Source of the DNA: Methanobacterium sp.
GTDB taxonomy: Archaea; Methanobacteriota; Methanobacteria; Methanobacteriales; Methanobacteriaceae
Assembly: GCA_012838205.1 (NCBI GenBank)
Contig: DUPR01000027.1
Coordinates: forward strand, 1-57,739
Direction: 5' to 3'
Length of the DNA: 57,739 nt
A program made the position numbers and the translations under genes. A model generated the notes under the pieces. It saw nothing but the letters and a program-made list of their open reading frames with translations. It searched no databases and was not told the origin of the DNA. The first letter of the stretch is position 1, and the number at the start of each line of letters is the position of its first letter. Below are positions 11,111 to 23,413 of this stretch, in pieces.

Positions 11111-12412
11111 ATGATCTGGAATGAGAAGGCTGAGTGCATGTCAGTCCAGGAAAGAGAAGAATTGCAGCTTAATAGATTACAAGAAGTAGTTAAAAAAGCC
11201 TATGATAATGTGCCCTATTATCATCATAGATTTGACAAGGAAGGCGTGGCCCCTGAAGATATCCAGAACCTTGAAGATATTGAGAAATTACCATTCACCA
11301 GTAAAAACGATCTCAGGGACGCCTACCCCTTTGGCATGTTCGCAGTTCCAAGTGATGATATTGTGGAAGTTCACACATCCTCTGGAACAACTGGAAAGCC
11401 AACTGTTTCTGGATACACGGAAAAAGACATTGACATCTGGAGCGAAGTTATGGCCCGGGCACTTAGCATGGCTGGTGCCACAAGGAAAGATGTCATACAA
11501 AATTGTTATGGTTATGGTCTTTTCACTGGAGGGTTAGGCATACATTATGGAACTCAAAAAGTCGGGGCTACTGTAATTCCCATAAGTGCTGGTAACACCC
11601 AACGTCAGATCGAGATAATGCAAGACTTCCAGAGCACAATCATCACTTGCACCCCTAGTTATGCCCTGTACCTGGCAGAGGTATTGGAAAAAGAGGGCAT
11701 TAATACCAGAGATCTTAAACTTAAAGCCGGAGTCTTAGGTGCGGAGATGTGGACTGAGGAAATGAGAAACCAAATTGAACAACGACTAAACATTTCAGCA
11801 TTGAATATTTACGGGTTAACTGAGATTATTGGCCCGGGAGTGGCCCAGGAATGCGAAGTTAAAAAAGGTCTTCACATCTTCGATGATCATTTTTATCCAG
11901 AAATCATTGATTCAAGCACACTAAAAACATTACCCCATGGCGAGAAAGGAGAACTTGTCTTAACAACACTTACCAGGGAGGGAATGCCAATAATACGTTT
12001 CCGAACCAAGGACATAACTGCACTACATCAGGGGACTTGCAAATGTGGTAGGACCAATATTAAAATGGACCGAATCACTGGAAGATCAGATGATATGCTA
12101 AAAATTAGGGGAGTTATTGTTTACCCATCACAGATTGAAAGAGCCCTACTAAAAATACCTGGAATGGAACCAGTCTACCAGATCGTTATCACCAGACCAC
12201 AGCAACTGGATGAACTAGAAGTTCATGTAGAAACTTCCCCTGCACTTTTTTCTGATGAAGTAAAACATGTGGAACAAGTGAAAAAATCTATAGAAAAACA
12301 AATCCATGACGAAATCGGGTTAAGAGTTGCTGTTAATTTGGTTGAACCTGAAAGTTTACCTAGAAGCGAAGGTAAAGCAATTCGGGTTGTAGATAAACGA
12401 AATTTAAATTAA
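11111..12412 (+). CDS. Phenylacetate-CoA ligase / coenzyme F390 synthetase-like adenylate-forming enzyme
   Basis: 433 residues of the PaaK family: AMP loop [38 protein letters not shown] and [20 protein letters not shown]. Such enzymes adenylate a carboxylate and form a CoA thioester. In methanogens related proteins were described as coenzyme F390 synthetases, which attach AMP to F420 on oxygen exposure. The ACT-domain partner just downstream is typical of PaaK genes linked to indolepyruvate oxidoreductase, favouring an aryl-CoA ligase; the oxygen-defence genes upstream favour F390. A CxC pair (TCKCGR) in the middle may bind metal. Substrate undecided. Confidence 0.8.
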   Translation: MIWNEKAECMSVQEREELQLNRLQEVVKKAYDNVPYYHHRFDKEGVAPEDIQNLEDIEKLPFTSKNDLRDAYPFGMFAVPSDDIVEVHTSSGTTGKPTVSGYTEKDIDIWSEVMARALSMAGATRKDVIQNCYGYGLFTGGLGIHYGTQKVGATVIPISAGNTQRQIEIMQDFQSTIITCTPSYALYLAEVLEKEGINTRDLKLKAGVLGAEMWTEEMRNQIEQRLNISALNIYGLTEIIGPGVAQECEVKKGLHIFDDHFYPEIIDSSTLKTLPHGEKGELVLTTLTREGMPIIRFRTKDITALHQGTCKCGRTNIKMDRITGRSDDMLKIRGVIVYPSQIERALLKIPGMEPVYQIVITRPQQLDELEVHVETSPALFSDEVKHVEQVKKSIEKQIHDEIGLRVAVNLVEPESLPRSEGKAIRVVDKRNLN

Positions 12413-12474
12413 ATCAGAGATAATCCAAATTAAGTTAGAATTTGAGGGATGTAAATAAAAAAGGGGATTGTGAA

Positions 12475-12906
12475 ATGAAGATAAAACAAATTTCAGTGTT
12501 TCTGGAAAATAGGAAAGGAAGACTTTGGAAAGCGTTGAATGTATTGTCTAATGCTGGTGTGAATATCAGAGCTCTGTCCATTGCCGATACTTCAGAATTC
12601 GGTATATTACGCATGATTGTTCCAGAACCCGAGTTGGCTGAAGAAAAACTGGTTGAGAACAATTTCGTGGTAAAAGTAAATGATGTTATTGCCGTGGAAG
12701 TTTCTGATGAGCCTGGAGGATTGGATGCTGTTTTGGGACTTTTGAATAATGCAGATGTGAATGTTGAATATCTCTACGCCTTTGTTGAAAAGAAAACCAA
12801 TAAAGCAATTGTTGTAATACGTACTGAAGACCTAAACGCAAGTATACGAGTTTTAGAAGATGGTGGAGTTACAATTCTCTCAACAGAAGAAGTCAACATA
12901 CTTTAG
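12475..12906 (+). CDS. Tandem ACT-domain protein
   Basis: 143 residues comprising two ACT domains: one starts [18 protein letters not shown], the other [21 protein letters not shown] pairs bind amino acids and regulate enzymes. Proteins of this kind are regularly encoded next to PaaK-like ligases in archaea, so it probably senses an aromatic amino acid or 2-oxoacid and controls that ligase; this is inferred. The ATG at 12475 has AAGGGGAT at good spacing; an in-frame start 33 bases earlier lacks one. It follows the ligase gene by 62 bases. Confidence 0.85.
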   Translation: MKIKQISVFLENRKGRLWKALNVLSNAGVNIRALSIADTSEFGILRMIVPEPELAEEKLVENNFVVKVNDVIAVEVSDEPGGLDAVLGLLNNADVNVEYLYAFVEKKTNKAIVVIRTEDLNASIRVLEDGGVTILSTEEVNIL

Positions 12907-13134
12907 ATCTAGTGAAAACATTAATCATCCATTTTAAAAAAAAAATATTCAATTTTTCTTATTTTTTAATTGTACTCGATTTATAAACAAATAATAGCTT
13001 GATTAGAGATGATTTCCTTAATAAAGTTGAGATTATTTCTTAATAAAGGACTTTTACATCTTTCATTAATACCAGTAATTATGTTGTTTTAAAAAAATAA
13101 ATTATTTTAAAAGTTTAAATGATAATAAGGGGGT

Positions 13135-13166
13135 GGGGGTCAGAGTATAATTTGTGCTGACTCCCC
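13135..13166 (-). terminator. GC-rich hairpin 3' of the zinc-ribbon protein gene
   Basis: A stem of GGGG plus GTCAG pairs with CTGAC plus CCCC, with one bulged base and a 13-base loop. It starts 15 bases after the stop of the minus-strand zinc-ribbon gene and is by far the most GC-rich spot around. The minus-strand sequence after it is pyrimidine-rich. A transcript 3'-end structure is the simplest reading. Confidence 0.5.
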
Positions 13167-13180
13167 AATCAATGTTTTTT

Positions 13181-13954
13181 TTAAATACGTTCCAAGTATT
13201 TGTTTTTAATCTGTTCAAATTCTTCCTGGGTTATGGCACCAATATCCAAAAGGTCTTTGGCCTTTTTGATTTTATCCACAGGGTCAAGGTTTTCCTTATC
13301 AGATTCATCTAATTGATTAGTTTCACCAATCTCGGCTGGTTCTGATTGAACAGTTTCTTCATCAACCGCACTATCTTGAACTGGTTCTGCTTCCATTTCA
13401 GCAGTATCTAATTTTAAGTCTTTAGGTACTTTTATTTCAGGTATATCTTTGGTTTCGGGAATTTCTTCAACTACTTCTGGTGTTGGTTCAGAAACTACCT
13501 CTTCTACTGGTTCAGCAGCAACTTTTTCTGTTGGCTCAGCAGGTGCTTCATCAACATTAACTGATTCTTGAAATTTGTGTCCGCATATTACACAAAACTT
13601 TGCATTTATCTCATTTTTCTGGTTACAAGATGGGCATAACTTGAAATCACTGGTTTGATCTTCATCTTGAGTATCTGCAACTTCTTCTGTAACCAGGGAT
13701 GCTCCACACCCCACACAAAACTTAGCATCAGCAGGATTTGTTGCTTGGCATTGTGGACAAATCACAGTATCTTGTTCAGGTTTACTGTCAACAAGGGATG
13801 CTCCACACCCCACACAAAACTTAGCACCCTCTACATTGGGGGTGTTACACTCAGGACAGTTAACATATCCTTCTGCTGGTGGTTTTTCCTGATAAGGTTG
13901 TTCACCTTTTCTTTTAGCTGCTAATCTTCTTTTTATTTCTTCACTGGAAACCAT
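13181..13954 (-). CDS. Triple zinc-ribbon protein with C-terminal SHOCT domain
   Basis: 257 residues. Three CxxC-CxxC zinc ribbons lie at about residues 33-50, 66-83 and 107-124, separated by short linkers. Then comes an acidic, proline- and glutamate-rich low-complexity stretch to about 220, and a final SHOCT-type helix pair containing LLDIGAITQEEFEQIKNKYL. No catalytic domain or membrane segment. Probably a cytoplasmic adaptor or scaffold; function unknown. The ATG at 13954 follows GAGGTG by six bases; a GTG nine bases upstream overlaps that site. Ribbons 1 and 2 share a 33-base identical DNA repeat. Confidence 0.8.
   Translation of the reverse strand: MVSSEEIKRRLAAKRKGEQPYQEKPPAEGYVNCPECNTPNVEGAKFCVGCGASLVDSKPEQDTVICPQCQATNPADAKFCVGCGASLVTEEVADTQDEDQTSDFKLCPSCNQKNEINAKFCVICGHKFQESVNVDEAPAEPTEKVAAEPVEEVVSEPTPEVVEEIPETKDIPEIKVPKDLKLDTAEMEAEPVQDSAVDEETVQSEPAEIGETNQLDESDKENLDPVDKIKKAKDLLDIGAITQEEFEQIKNKYLERI
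13695..13826. repeat. Identical 33-base direct repeats inside the zinc-ribbon gene
   Basis: The 33 bases at 13695-13727 recur without change at 13794-13826, exactly 99 bases (33 codons) apart. They encode the second half of zinc ribbons 1 and 2, containing AKFCVGCGASL. Identity at silent positions points to a recent duplication or gene conversion between the ribbons rather than selection on protein alone. Confidence 0.85.
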
Positions 13955-14157
13955 AACATACACCTCAACTAAAACCTTGTCCTAGCTTTTTTTGATGTTA
14001 ATATGTAATTAAAACCATTAATTCAATCTGACAATAATTGTTCATAGTAATTTATAGGTTTACTTCCCCTAATAATTTTATCTTAATATAGGTATATGGA
14101 CGCTGCTGCCACAAAAAAATTTCTGTTTTTTTAACAATAGATAGGATATATGTGAAT

Positions 14158-14907
14158 TTAGTCTTTCAATGACCAATATTGATTTAAAGTACCATGAGAA
14201 CCATTTACTATGGCTTTTTTGGTAAAATAAGATGCTTTACGCACTGATTCTTCGATGGTTAGTCCTTTTACCATGTAGGCAGTTGCAGCTGCCGAATAGG
14301 TGCATCCTGATCCATGAGTGTTGATGCTGTCTAATTTTTTACCTATAATTTTCTTCAGTGAGTTTTCATAGAAAATGTCACTTCCATCTAAATGTCCTCC
14401 AGTTACCACTGTTGGACAAATCTTTCCCAGTTTGACTGCTACTTCACATGCATCTTTTTCATCTTTAATTACCATTTTGCTGAGTTTTGCTGCTTCATCG
14501 ATGTTGGGTGTGGCTAACCTGGCAAGGGGTAAAAGATGTTTTTTTAAGGACCCCGCCATGTTTGCTTGGGATAGGCTGCCACCAGAACCCGCCACCATAA
14601 CCGGGTCAACCACCAGGTTTAACTGGTATTCCTTAACCTTCCTGGCAACTACTTTTACAATTTTGGGTGAATATAACATCCCTGTTTTGGCATGTTGAAT
14701 GTCTTCCTCTTCAAGTACCAGATCGATTTGTTGTGCCACAAAATCAGGGTCAACTGCTTTAACACTTGCCACACGACTAACATTCTGGGCAGTGAGCGCA
14801 GTTACAACAGTAGTAGGATAAACACCAAGGGCTGTGAATGTTTTAACGTCGGCTAAGATGCCTGCCCCTCCAGATGGATCTAATCCTGCTATTGAAAGGG
14901 CCATCAT
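14158..14907 (-). CDS. thiD: Hydroxymethylpyrimidine/phosphomethylpyrimidine kinase ThiD
   Basis: 249 residues of the ribokinase-like ThiD family. It phosphorylates HMP and HMP-phosphate for thiamine synthesis. Visible are [20 protein letters not shown] at the start, the AQNV segment, [12 protein letters not shown] in the middle, and the anion hole [12 protein letters not shown] near residue 205. It has the single-domain bacterial length and lacks the C-terminal ThiN domain often fused in archaea. Its start overlaps the stop of cofC as ATGA, so it is translated after cofC. Confidence 0.93.
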   Translation of the reverse strand: MMALSIAGLDPSGGAGILADVKTFTALGVYPTTVVTALTAQNVSRVASVKAVDPDFVAQQIDLVLEEEDIQHAKTGMLYSPKIVKVVARKVKEYQLNLVVDPVMVAGSGGSLSQANMAGSLKKHLLPLARLATPNIDEAAKLSKMVIKDEKDACEVAVKLGKICPTVVTGGHLDGSDIFYENSLKKIIGKKLDSINTHGSGCTYSAAATAYMVKGLTIEESVRKASYFTKKAIVNGSHGTLNQYWSLKD

Positions 14908-15575
14908 GTTCTTTCAACCCGTAATCGTTCCATTCCATGGTTGGATTTGACTTTGAGTCCTATGCTTTTTAAAAATTTTCTGGTTTCTGTTCCAGAACCA
15001 TGGATCATTATTTCACCCAGATCTTCGGCAGTGTTCACATCCAAAGAAAGATAGAATGAATCATATATGTAACAAGGCAAAGATGATTTTTGGGCTTGTT
15101 TGAGGTGTTGGAAGAAACTGCAGTCACCAAATCTCATTTGAACCCCATGCGTTGGTATTAAAAGAGCATTGGTGCCTCCTCCCTTGGCTGGTGCTATGAT
15201 AACAGGCCATTTTTCGGCTAATCCAATAATTTCTTGAGTTTGACTTTTTCGGATAAGTGGAATGTCTGAGGGGATGATTAAAACCTGATGAGCTTGTTCT
15301 GAACACCAGTTAACTGCTTGCATCAGTGCACCGTTAAGATCTGTTTTGCCCTTTTCTGTTAAGCAAACCACGTCAAATTGACTTACAAAATTAAGGACAT
15401 CTTTATCTGAACTTATAACTACCACCCCTTGGACACTATCCTTAATTTTATTAATAACATCCTTTAACATGGCTTTAAGTAGGTTTTCTCTCTCCAGCGG
15501 TGTTAATGTTGGCGATAGTCGTGTTTTTGCTTGTGAAAACTTGGAAACCGGTATGATTGCATATGTTTTTTTCAT
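14904..15575 (-). CDS. cofC: 2-phospho-L-lactate guanylyltransferase CofC
   Basis: 223 residues. CofC activates 2-phospholactate with GTP to the guanylyl donor that CofD joins to the flavin Fo, a key step in coenzyme F420 synthesis. The nucleotide-binding N-terminus reads [20 protein letters not shown], with IIPSDIPLI around residue 100 and [10 protein letters not shown] near the C-terminus, all typical. It lies 18 bases after an unknown membrane-anchored gene and overlaps thiD. Confidence 0.92.
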   Translation of the reverse strand: MKKTYAIIPVSKFSQAKTRLSPTLTPLERENLLKAMLKDVINKIKDSVQGVVVISSDKDVLNFVSQFDVVCLTEKGKTDLNGALMQAVNWCSEQAHQVLIIPSDIPLIRKSQTQEIIGLAEKWPVIIAPAKGGGTNALLIPTHGVQMRFGDCSFFQHLKQAQKSSLPCYIYDSFYLSLDVNTAEDLGEIMIHGSGTETRKFLKSIGLKVKSNHGMERLRVERT

Positions 15576-15593
15576 GTAAATCTTTGTTTTTGT

Positions 15594-16280
15594 TTAAATT
15601 CCTAGATTGAACCTTAACCACTGTCTTAAATCACTGAACCATTGGTTTGCAGTGTTTGAATCTGAGGTGATGGAAATGTTTTCAATAGTTGTATCAGTCA
15701 TGTTAAACTGTTCCATGACACTGTTTTTTGCGTTCGATAAATTTTGTCGAAGTTGATAATATCTTATTCCCTGATTTTCAACCAGGGCCCTAGCTTCACC
15801 AGTATAGGGGTTTACATTTCCTTTCCCGACAAGAATCCATATCTGCAACTGGGATTTAGTGGCGTTTTGGAGGTTAGAAGGTTCTGAATTGTCTATTATA
15901 TGGTTGATTTCAGGTGAAACGATTCCTGAAGGTTTTAATTTCTTGTGAGGGATTGCTTTTTGATTTGGTTCTAGGCAGTAAGCTTGGACAGAATCGTTGC
16001 TATTGGGACTTATTTTCTTATTTTCAATTATCACCAGATCTTGTGATTCATCACTGGTGAGTATGGTTCCCTTGTCCACCACCACTGGTTGGCTCCCATT
16101 ATTTTTCACAATTACGTTGTGTGGAATGCTCCCAGCATAAGTTTTTTGTACAAAGCTGATTTGATTATTGTTATAAGCTTGCTCAAGGTTGATTCCACCA
16201 CCATAAAGGAAGCTGAGGACTCCGCATCCAAACGAGAAACCAATCAAAACTACAATTAAGGCTATTAATCTTATATTCAT
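15594..16280 (-). CDS. Membrane-anchored protein of unknown function
   Basis: 228 residues. One hydrophobic N-terminal segment (about 5-28) with GCGVLSFLYGGG acts as signal anchor or a lipoprotein-like leader; the rest is soluble and should face outside. A strand-rich middle part (KNNGSQPVVVDKGTIL and IIENKKISPNSNDSVQAYC) is followed by a helical, amide-rich C-terminus. I do not recognise the family. Ribosome site GGAGGT is strong. It lies first in a row with cofC and thiD, which may only reflect shared transcription. Confidence 0.65.
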   Translation of the reverse strand: MNIRLIALIVVLIGFSFGCGVLSFLYGGGINLEQAYNNNQISFVQKTYAGSIPHNVIVKNNGSQPVVVDKGTILTSDESQDLVIIENKKISPNSNDSVQAYCLEPNQKAIPHKKLKPSGIVSPEINHIIDNSEPSNLQNATKSQLQIWILVGKGNVNPYTGEARALVENQGIRYYQLRQNLSNAKNSVMEQFNMTDTTIENISITSDSNTANQWFSDLRQWLRFNLGI

Positions 16281-16447
16281 GTCCTACCTCCTAGTTATGT
16301 GGATAGAATACATATGCATATGATTAGTATGCGAATTTTTCAGAGTATAGTAAAGTATTGTATGAATATATCTATTTTTTCAGACTTTAATTTTTTTAAT
16401 TAACCTATTATATTTAGATAATTTCCATTATTCCAGAATTTTTAGTT

Positions 16448-17851
<1,404 letters not shown>

Positions 17852-18087
17852 TTCTTCACCAATAGTAAATTGAATAAATATAACAATATAGCAAATATGA
17901 ATTATTTCTATTCAGTTTTATTTTTAGACTAATAAGTATAGCTAATATTTGCTAAAATATATTCTTTTCTAGATTGTAAAAAAATCTTAAGAAAAAATTT
18001 GATAAATTGTATGGCTGAAAATTAAATCAAAAATTATTTTATCTTTCACCCTAAAGAATATATGGAGATTGAAAAAAGGAGATATTC

Positions 18088-19134
18088 ATGGATTTTAATC
18101 GGGTGAAATTACCACGAGAAATACACAGTGGCCCTGGAGTAATAACTGAAACAGGATCCATCTGCAAGGATTTGAAACTAACTGGTAAGTTATTGGTAGC
18201 CACTGGCCCCCATACCCTAAAAGTTGCTGGTGAAAAAGTAATAGAAAGCCTTAATGCATATGATTTTGATGCAGATACTGTGATCGTTGAAAAAGCATCC
18301 ACTGATGCTGTTAGGCAAGTTCAAGATTCTATGGGTAGTGTTGATGCTGTTCTTGGAGTGGGCGGTGGAAAAGTGATTGATGTTGCTAAAATGGCAGCCA
18401 CCAACTTAGGTGTGCATTCAATAAGCATTCCCACGGCTGCTTCGCATGACGGTATTTCATCCCCACGAGCTTCCATAAAAAACCAGGAAGGAAGTGTTTC
18501 TATGGAAGTAGAACCACCGGTAGGGATCATTGCTGACACACAAATCATCAGCCAAGCCCCTTTTCGACTCTTAGCTGCTGGATGCGGAGATATCATATCA
18601 AACTACACTGCAATTCTCGACTGGAAACTTGCCCACCGTTTGTTAAACGAAGATTTCAGTGACTCATCAGCTGCATTATCTCTAATTACGGCAGAAACCA
18701 TGATTAAATCTGCTGGTGACATTAAAGAAGGACTTATTGAGAGTGCAGCCATAGTAGTGAAGGCTCTCATATCCAGTGGAATGGCCATTAGCATTGCTGG
18801 TAATAGCAGACCAGCCAGTGGTGCTGAACATAAATTCAGCCACGCACTTGACATTATAGCCCCTGAACCAGCCTTGCATGGAGAACAATGTGGAATAGGG
18901 AGTATTATGATGATGTATCTACATGGCGGTGACTGGGAATTCATACGTGACACCCTTAAAACCATCAAAGCTCCGATAAACGCATCTCAACTTGGTATTG
19001 ATCCACAATATATTATCGAAGCTCTCACCAAATCACACACTATTAGAAAAGAAAGGTACACAATATTAGGTGACAGAGGACTTACCGAAAAAGCCGCTGA
19101 AACATTAGCACGTAAGACAAGAGTTATTGATTAA
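18088..19134 (+). CDS. egsA: sn-Glycerol-1-phosphate dehydrogenase
   Basis: 348 residues. NAD(P)H-dependent reduction of dihydroxyacetone phosphate to sn-glycerol-1-phosphate, the archaeal lipid backbone. The iron-alcohol-dehydrogenase-like fold shows [15 protein letters not shown] for nucleotide binding, [17 protein letters not shown], and metal-site histidines in [13 protein letters not shown] and [13 protein letters not shown]. First of three close genes with UPF0179 and rpiA. This is one of the clearest archaeal markers in the window. Confidence 0.95.
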   Translation: MDFNRVKLPREIHSGPGVITETGSICKDLKLTGKLLVATGPHTLKVAGEKVIESLNAYDFDADTVIVEKASTDAVRQVQDSMGSVDAVLGVGGGKVIDVAKMAATNLGVHSISIPTAASHDGISSPRASIKNQEGSVSMEVEPPVGIIADTQIISQAPFRLLAAGCGDIISNYTAILDWKLAHRLLNEDFSDSSAALSLITAETMIKSAGDIKEGLIESAAIVVKALISSGMAISIAGNSRPASGAEHKFSHALDIIAPEPALHGEQCGIGSIMMMYLHGGDWEFIRDTLKTIKAPINASQLGIDPQYIIEALTKSHTIRKERYTILGDRGLTEKAAETLARKTRVID

Positions 19135-19180
19135 TTCCTGTCAATCAATCATATAAATTAATCCGTGGAGTGGATAAAAA

Positions 19181-19615
19181 ATGATAACCCTCATTGGAAA
19201 CGACTTAGCAAAAAAAGGACTTAAATTCATGCATTATGGGGCTGCCAGCCAGTGCGAAAAGTGTCGCTTTAAGGTAACCTGTATTGATTCCCTAGAAGAA
19301 GGAAGAATGTACAAAATCAGAGATGTTAAAAATACCGAACACCCTTGCATGATTCATAATGGGGGTAAAGTGAAAGTTGTGGATGTGGAAAAAGCTATAA
19401 TAAAAGCTATGATAGACTCCAAACGTGCCTTTGAAGGTTCAAATATTGTTTTCGTACCGCCTGACTGTGATGAAGAGTGTTCCATGAGGGGACTCTGCTT
19501 TCCAGAGGGCATTTACCATGAAGACAAATGTAAGATCATAAAAAAAATGGGAAATCCCCAAGAAAAATGTCCTAAAGGATTAAACTTAAGTGTTGTCCTA
19601 TTAAAACAACAATGA
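19181..19615 (+). CDS. UPF0179 family cysteine-rich protein
   Basis: 144 residues of the UPF0179 family, found in archaea and without known function. Cysteines are arranged [10 protein letters not shown] near residue 25, then [11 protein letters not shown] and later CK and CP, at least eight in all, suggesting a metal or iron-sulfur cluster. It lies 46 bases after egsA and ahead of rpiA on the same strand; ribosome site GGAGTG. Position next to the lipid-backbone gene does not establish a role. Confidence 0.8.
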   Translation: MITLIGNDLAKKGLKFMHYGAASQCEKCRFKVTCIDSLEEGRMYKIRDVKNTEHPCMIHNGGKVKVVDVEKAIIKAMIDSKRAFEGSNIVFVPPDCDEECSMRGLCFPEGIYHEDKCKIIKKMGNPQEKCPKGLNLSVVLLKQQ

Positions 19616-19682
19616 ATCTGGTGATTTGTTTATAATTATACCTTCTTTATAATATTTCTAATCTAAATAATGGAGAGTATTC

Positions 19683-20399
19683 ATGCATCCTAAAAAAGAA
19701 GTAACATGGGAAGCTTTTCAGTTAGTAGATGATGCAAAAAAGGAAGTTGCCATCAAAGCAGCCATGATGGTGAATGATGGTGATATTTTAGGATTGGGAA
19801 CTGGCTCTACGGCCCATTACTTTATCCAAAAACTGGGAGACCGAATAAAAAATGAAGAAATAGGGATTATGGGAATACCAACTTCTTATCAGTCTTTTTT
19901 CTTGGCTAAAGATTGTGGAATACCCTTAACCACCTTAGATGAACACTTGCCTGATCTGGCAGTGGATGGTGCTGATGAAGTAGACCCTGATTTGAATCTC
20001 ATCAAGGGTGGTGGTGCAGCTCACACTCTGGAAAAAATTGTGGATTCTGCAGCCAAAAAGTTTCTAGTAATTGTGGATGAATCTAAAAAGGTTCAGAAAC
20101 TGGGAGATTTCCCAGTGCCCTTGGAAGTTATACCATCAGCATACAGGCCAGTTACCCAACAAGTCAAAAAATTAGGAGGAACACCTTCACTTAGAATGGC
20201 AGAGATGAAGGATGGGCCGGTTATTACCGACAACAACAATTTTGTAGTGGATGTTCAGTTTAAAGAAATCCAGGATCCCCAAGAACTGGAAATAGAACTC
20301 AACAACATACCCGGTGTGGTAGAAAATGGGATATTCCCAGGTATAGCAGACCAAGTTTTAATTGGCACTGCAAACGGAGTTGAATCTGTAAAAAAATAA
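19683..20399 (+). CDS. rpiA: Ribose-5-phosphate isomerase A
   Basis: 238 residues. Interconverts ribulose-5-phosphate and ribose-5-phosphate, feeding nucleotide synthesis. Visible are the phosphate loop [13 protein letters not shown] and the active-site run [19 protein letters not shown], with [12 protein letters not shown] after it. In methanogens ribulose-5-phosphate comes from the ribulose monophosphate route, so RpiA links that to PRPP. Third in line after egsA and UPF0179, 67 bases downstream. Confidence 0.94.
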   Translation: MHPKKEVTWEAFQLVDDAKKEVAIKAAMMVNDGDILGLGTGSTAHYFIQKLGDRIKNEEIGIMGIPTSYQSFFLAKDCGIPLTTLDEHLPDLAVDGADEVDPDLNLIKGGGAAHTLEKIVDSAAKKFLVIVDESKKVQKLGDFPVPLEVIPSAYRPVTQQVKKLGGTPSLRMAEMKDGPVITDNNNFVVDVQFKEIQDPQELEIELNNIPGVVENGIFPGIADQVLIGTANGVESVKK

Positions 20400-20539
20400 T
20401 AATATTGTGACACAGTGTATAATAAGGTAATATATAAAAATTGATTAAAATTCAATATTATATCCGGAAAATATACTTAAAACCATCAATTATGGCTTTG
20501 ATTCTTTAAAATAACTTATCATAGCTATTATATATCCTT

Positions 20540-20854
20540 TCAATATAGTACTTTGATAAATAATCCTAAAACACTGGTGACCAGGTTGGCAACCAATGAA
20601 ATAATCAAAGCCTTCTTATAATCTATTTCTAGTAATATTTTCAAAAAAATTGATTCACTTAGCCAAACAATAGTTTCAGTTAATAATAGGTTGAAAAACA
20701 AATATTGATAGCTTAACGTAGCCAGAGGAAGAGTCACAGAATTGATTAATAAAGACACTGAAAATAATTTAAAGGGTTCTTTTCTTATAAAAAGCCATAA
20801 AATAGCAAATTCAATTATTAATGTAAGAATCCAAGGGAATATTATCAAATACAT
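20540..20854 (-). CDS. Small integral membrane protein, unknown
   Basis: 104 residues, almost entirely hydrophobic with about four helices: 3-22, 28-50, 52-70 and 82-103. A single acidic/basic patch (LEIDYKKA) lies between helices 3 and 4. The spread of charged residues and length suggest a real gene, though there is no clear ribosome site; a leaderless transcript is possible. I do not recognise the family. Confidence 0.55.
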   Translation of the reverse strand: MYLIIFPWILTLIIEFAILWLFIRKEPFKLFSVSLLINSVTLPLATLSYQYLFFNLLLTETIVWLSESIFLKILLEIDYKKALIISLVANLVTSVLGLFIKVLY

Positions 20855-21011
20855 AATTATATAATTTAAATACGATATTATTGAAGTAACCGGTAAAATA
20901 TATGTGAATGATTGTTAGATTAGATGAATACTTTTAAGGTAGTATTCTGTTTTTATAGGTTTTACATCATTGCTAATAGTACCCATTAAGAGAATTGCAA
21001 CTAAAAAACAT

Positions 21012-21647
21012 TTACTGGGATTTTCTCCGCAGCACTATAATGAATATTGTTGCCAGTGCCACTATAGGCAATGCAATGAAATATAAATAAAATTCCCATG
21101 ATGGTCCAGGGGTTGTTGGTTCAGGAATCTGGTTTTGACTCTGGAATGGTTTTTCAACTTTCTGACCATTACTGTAGTTATAGATGATTTTTGTCTTTTT
21201 AATATCCAGATTATTATCCTTTATCGAGTTAATTTCCAGCAAAATTAATGCACTTTCCAGAGGATCAGCTACATTTACCGTTCCAAACATACCTTCCAGG
21301 GTTAGATTTGATGAAGCTACACGGGTGTTGTTTTTAAGGAAATCTTCTATTTCTGTTTCATCCATTTGATCCATTTTAGCCGAATCAAACACGGTCCGAG
21401 GTACTGCATATACTGAACACGTGCTTAATTTGTAAAAACTAAACTCTGATGAGGTTAAGATCTCAGCAGAGGGATTAGGTGTGCCATGCAGAATAAAAAC
21501 ATAATCTGGGTAATCTTGAATATTGGTAATCTGATAACTAAATGGAACATTCTTTTGACCAGGTTCAATAACATCAGCAGTTGCTGTGCCAATTGATCCT
21601 AGGATTAGGAGTACAACTAATATTTTGCTGAAATTATGTGACTTCAT
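21012..21647 (-). CDS. Secreted, C-terminally membrane-anchored protein, unknown
   Basis: 211 residues: signal peptide (SKILVVLLILGSIGTATA, cleavage likely near residue 25), a soluble extracellular part, a short proline-rich hinge (PEPTTPGP), then one membrane helix (about 185-205) and a basic tail RRKS. This is a type I surface protein. The outer part resembles a beta-domain but has no motif I know. Ribosome site AGGAGAT. It lies just downstream of the metal ABC transporter on the same strand, so it could be an accessory to it, though the spacing of about 140 bases is loose. Confidence 0.6.
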   Translation of the reverse strand: MKSHNFSKILVVLLILGSIGTATADVIEPGQKNVPFSYQITNIQDYPDYVFILHGTPNPSAEILTSSEFSFYKLSTCSVYAVPRTVFDSAKMDQMDETEIEDFLKNNTRVASSNLTLEGMFGTVNVADPLESALILLEINSIKDNNLDIKKTKIIYNYSNGQKVEKPFQSQNQIPEPTTPGPSWEFYLYFIALPIVALATIFIIVLRRKSQ

Positions 21648-21784
21648 AGTTTTAAATTATCTCCTATTTAAGATATTTTTTACTATGCCAAACATTATTA
21701 ATAGTATATCCCTTCAATTTAGGGAAGTTTCCTTTCAATATTGACAAAAAATAATGAATTATTCCTGTAAAATTTCACTTATTT

Positions 21785-22594
21785 TTAAATTGAATTTTTT
21801 AATTTTTGTATTGCTGAGGAAAATATGAATCCAAGGCCTAATACCAAGACAATAGTAGCCCCCGATGCAAGGTTGAATAGGTATGATACGTATAATCCCC
21901 CCATAGTGAGTATGACTCCTAAAATCACAGCGAATATCATCATATGCCCGATCTTATAAGTATATTGTTTGGCAATGGCTGCAGGAATGGTTAAAAGAGC
22001 TATTACCAGTATGACCCCCACCACTTTTATCAAAACCACCACTGAAAGAGCTACGATTGATAAAAGAAGAAGGTAAATGTATGTTGTGGGCATTCCAATA
22101 ACTTGGCTGAATTCTTCATCAAAGGATATGCTTTGAAACTCTTTGTAAAAGGATAAAACTGTTACAATAATAATTAGATCCAGAAAAAGCATTATGATAA
22201 TGTCATTTACTGGCACAGTTAGTATGCTGCCAAATAGATAGCTCATTAGATCTGGAACGTATCCTGGTGTTAAATTAATGAATATGATGCCAATAGCCAT
22301 TCCCAGACTCCAGAGGATCCCTATAGCTGTGTCTTCACTGATTTTGATTTTTTTACTGGTCATCCCCATGATCAGAGCAGACATTATGCTAAAAGGAATG
22401 GCAGCCAGTATGGGGTTGATTCCCAGGAAATATCCCAGACCTATACCTCCAAAGGCAGCGTGAGATATTCCTCCGCTTATGAAGACTATTCTTTTAATAA
22501 CAACGTATGTACCCACAACACCACAGGCCACACTAACCAGAACTGCGGCTAAAAATGCATTCTGCATGAAAGAGTATTCCAGAATTCCAGTCAT
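21785..22594 (-). CDS. Zn/Mn-type ABC transporter permease
   Basis: 269 residues, about eight membrane helices, of the ABC-3 permease family (ZnuB/MntB). Hallmarks are [28 protein letters not shown] near the start and the [14 protein letters not shown] segment ([16 protein letters not shown]) later. It forms the membrane channel for the ATPase and binding protein encoded just upstream. Third gene of the operon; ribosome site GGGAG; 31 bases after the ATPase gene. Confidence 0.92.
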   Translation of the reverse strand: MTGILEYSFMQNAFLAAVLVSVACGVVGTYVVIKRIVFISGGISHAAFGGIGLGYFLGINPILAAIPFSIMSALIMGMTSKKIKISEDTAIGILWSLGMAIGIIFINLTPGYVPDLMSYLFGSILTVPVNDIIIMLFLDLIIIVTVLSFYKEFQSISFDEEFSQVIGMPTTYIYLLLLSIVALSVVVLIKVVGVILVIALLTIPAAIAKQYTYKIGHMMIFAVILGVILTMGGLYVSYLFNLASGATIVLVLGLGFIFSSAIQKLKNSI

Positions 22595-22625
22595 TTATCT
22601 CAATCTCCCATTCCAACTTTAGATA

Positions 22626-23372
22626 TTAATGGTCTTTCAATACCCGGTGGGGGATTCCATGGCTAAGTAGGTCAATAGGACATTTATACATCTTTTCCAG
22701 GGATCTGGCAGCATGTTCAGCAGCTCCATGATAGTAAAGTTTCCGGTTAAGGCAGGCAATGTTCTCCACATGGCTGGAAACTGCACCCACATCATGACTA
22801 ACCAGCACTATAGCCATCCTTTCCCGTAATTTTGATAGGAGACTGTAAAAGGAATTCTGCATTTCAGGGTCTATGCTGGCCATTGGCTCATCTAATAATA
22901 GTAGTTTTGGTTCCCGCACAATAGCACGGGCAATGAAAACCCGTTGCATCTGCCCTCCTGATAGTTGGCCCATCTGACGATCTTTCATATCCAACATACC
23001 AACCTCTGCCAGGGCCTCTTTTACCTTTTCATGGTCTAGATCAGAATACTTTTGAAAAAAACCATGGTATCTTCCGAATAAAACTGTATCAAAAACGTTA
23101 ATAGGAAAATCAGGGTCAAAAGAGACGTGTTGTGGAAGGTATCCTATGGGATTGGATGGCTTTCCAGGACTTTCCCCAAATACCTTCACTGTGCCTTGGT
23201 CCACTTTCACTAGTCCCAGTATAACCTTAAGCAGAGTACTTTTACCACCAGCATTAGGACCTATTATGGCTAAAAAATCATTATTTTTAATTATAAGGTC
23301 AATGTCATGAAGTATTGGATATTTATTAAATTTTACGCAGACATCTTTAATTTCTACAGCGTTTTTAACCAT
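22626..23372 (-). CDS. Zn/Mn-type ABC transporter ATP-binding protein
   Basis: 248 residues. Walker [11 protein letters not shown]-loop YLPQHVSFD, signature LSGGQMQRV and Walker [15 protein letters not shown] are intact. Best matches by eye are ZnuC/MntA-type subunits. The start follows GGTGATAAT directly. It couples ATP hydrolysis to import by the permease. The C-terminal run [20 protein letters not shown] with extra His and Cys is a family trait possibly involved in metal sensing. Confidence 0.93.
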   Translation of the reverse strand: MVKNAVEIKDVCVKFNKYPILHDIDLIIKNNDFLAIIGPNAGGKSTLLKVILGLVKVDQGTVKVFGESPGKPSNPIGYLPQHVSFDPDFPINVFDTVLFGRYHGFFQKYSDLDHEKVKEALAEVGMLDMKDRQMGQLSGGQMQRVFIARAIVREPKLLLLDEPMASIDPEMQNSFYSLLSKLRERMAIVLVSHDVGAVSSHVENIACLNRKLYYHGAAEHAARSLEKMYKCPIDLLSHGIPHRVLKDH

Positions 23373-23413
23373 ATTATCACCGGTATCGATCTGCAGTATT
23401 AATCAACCATTAT

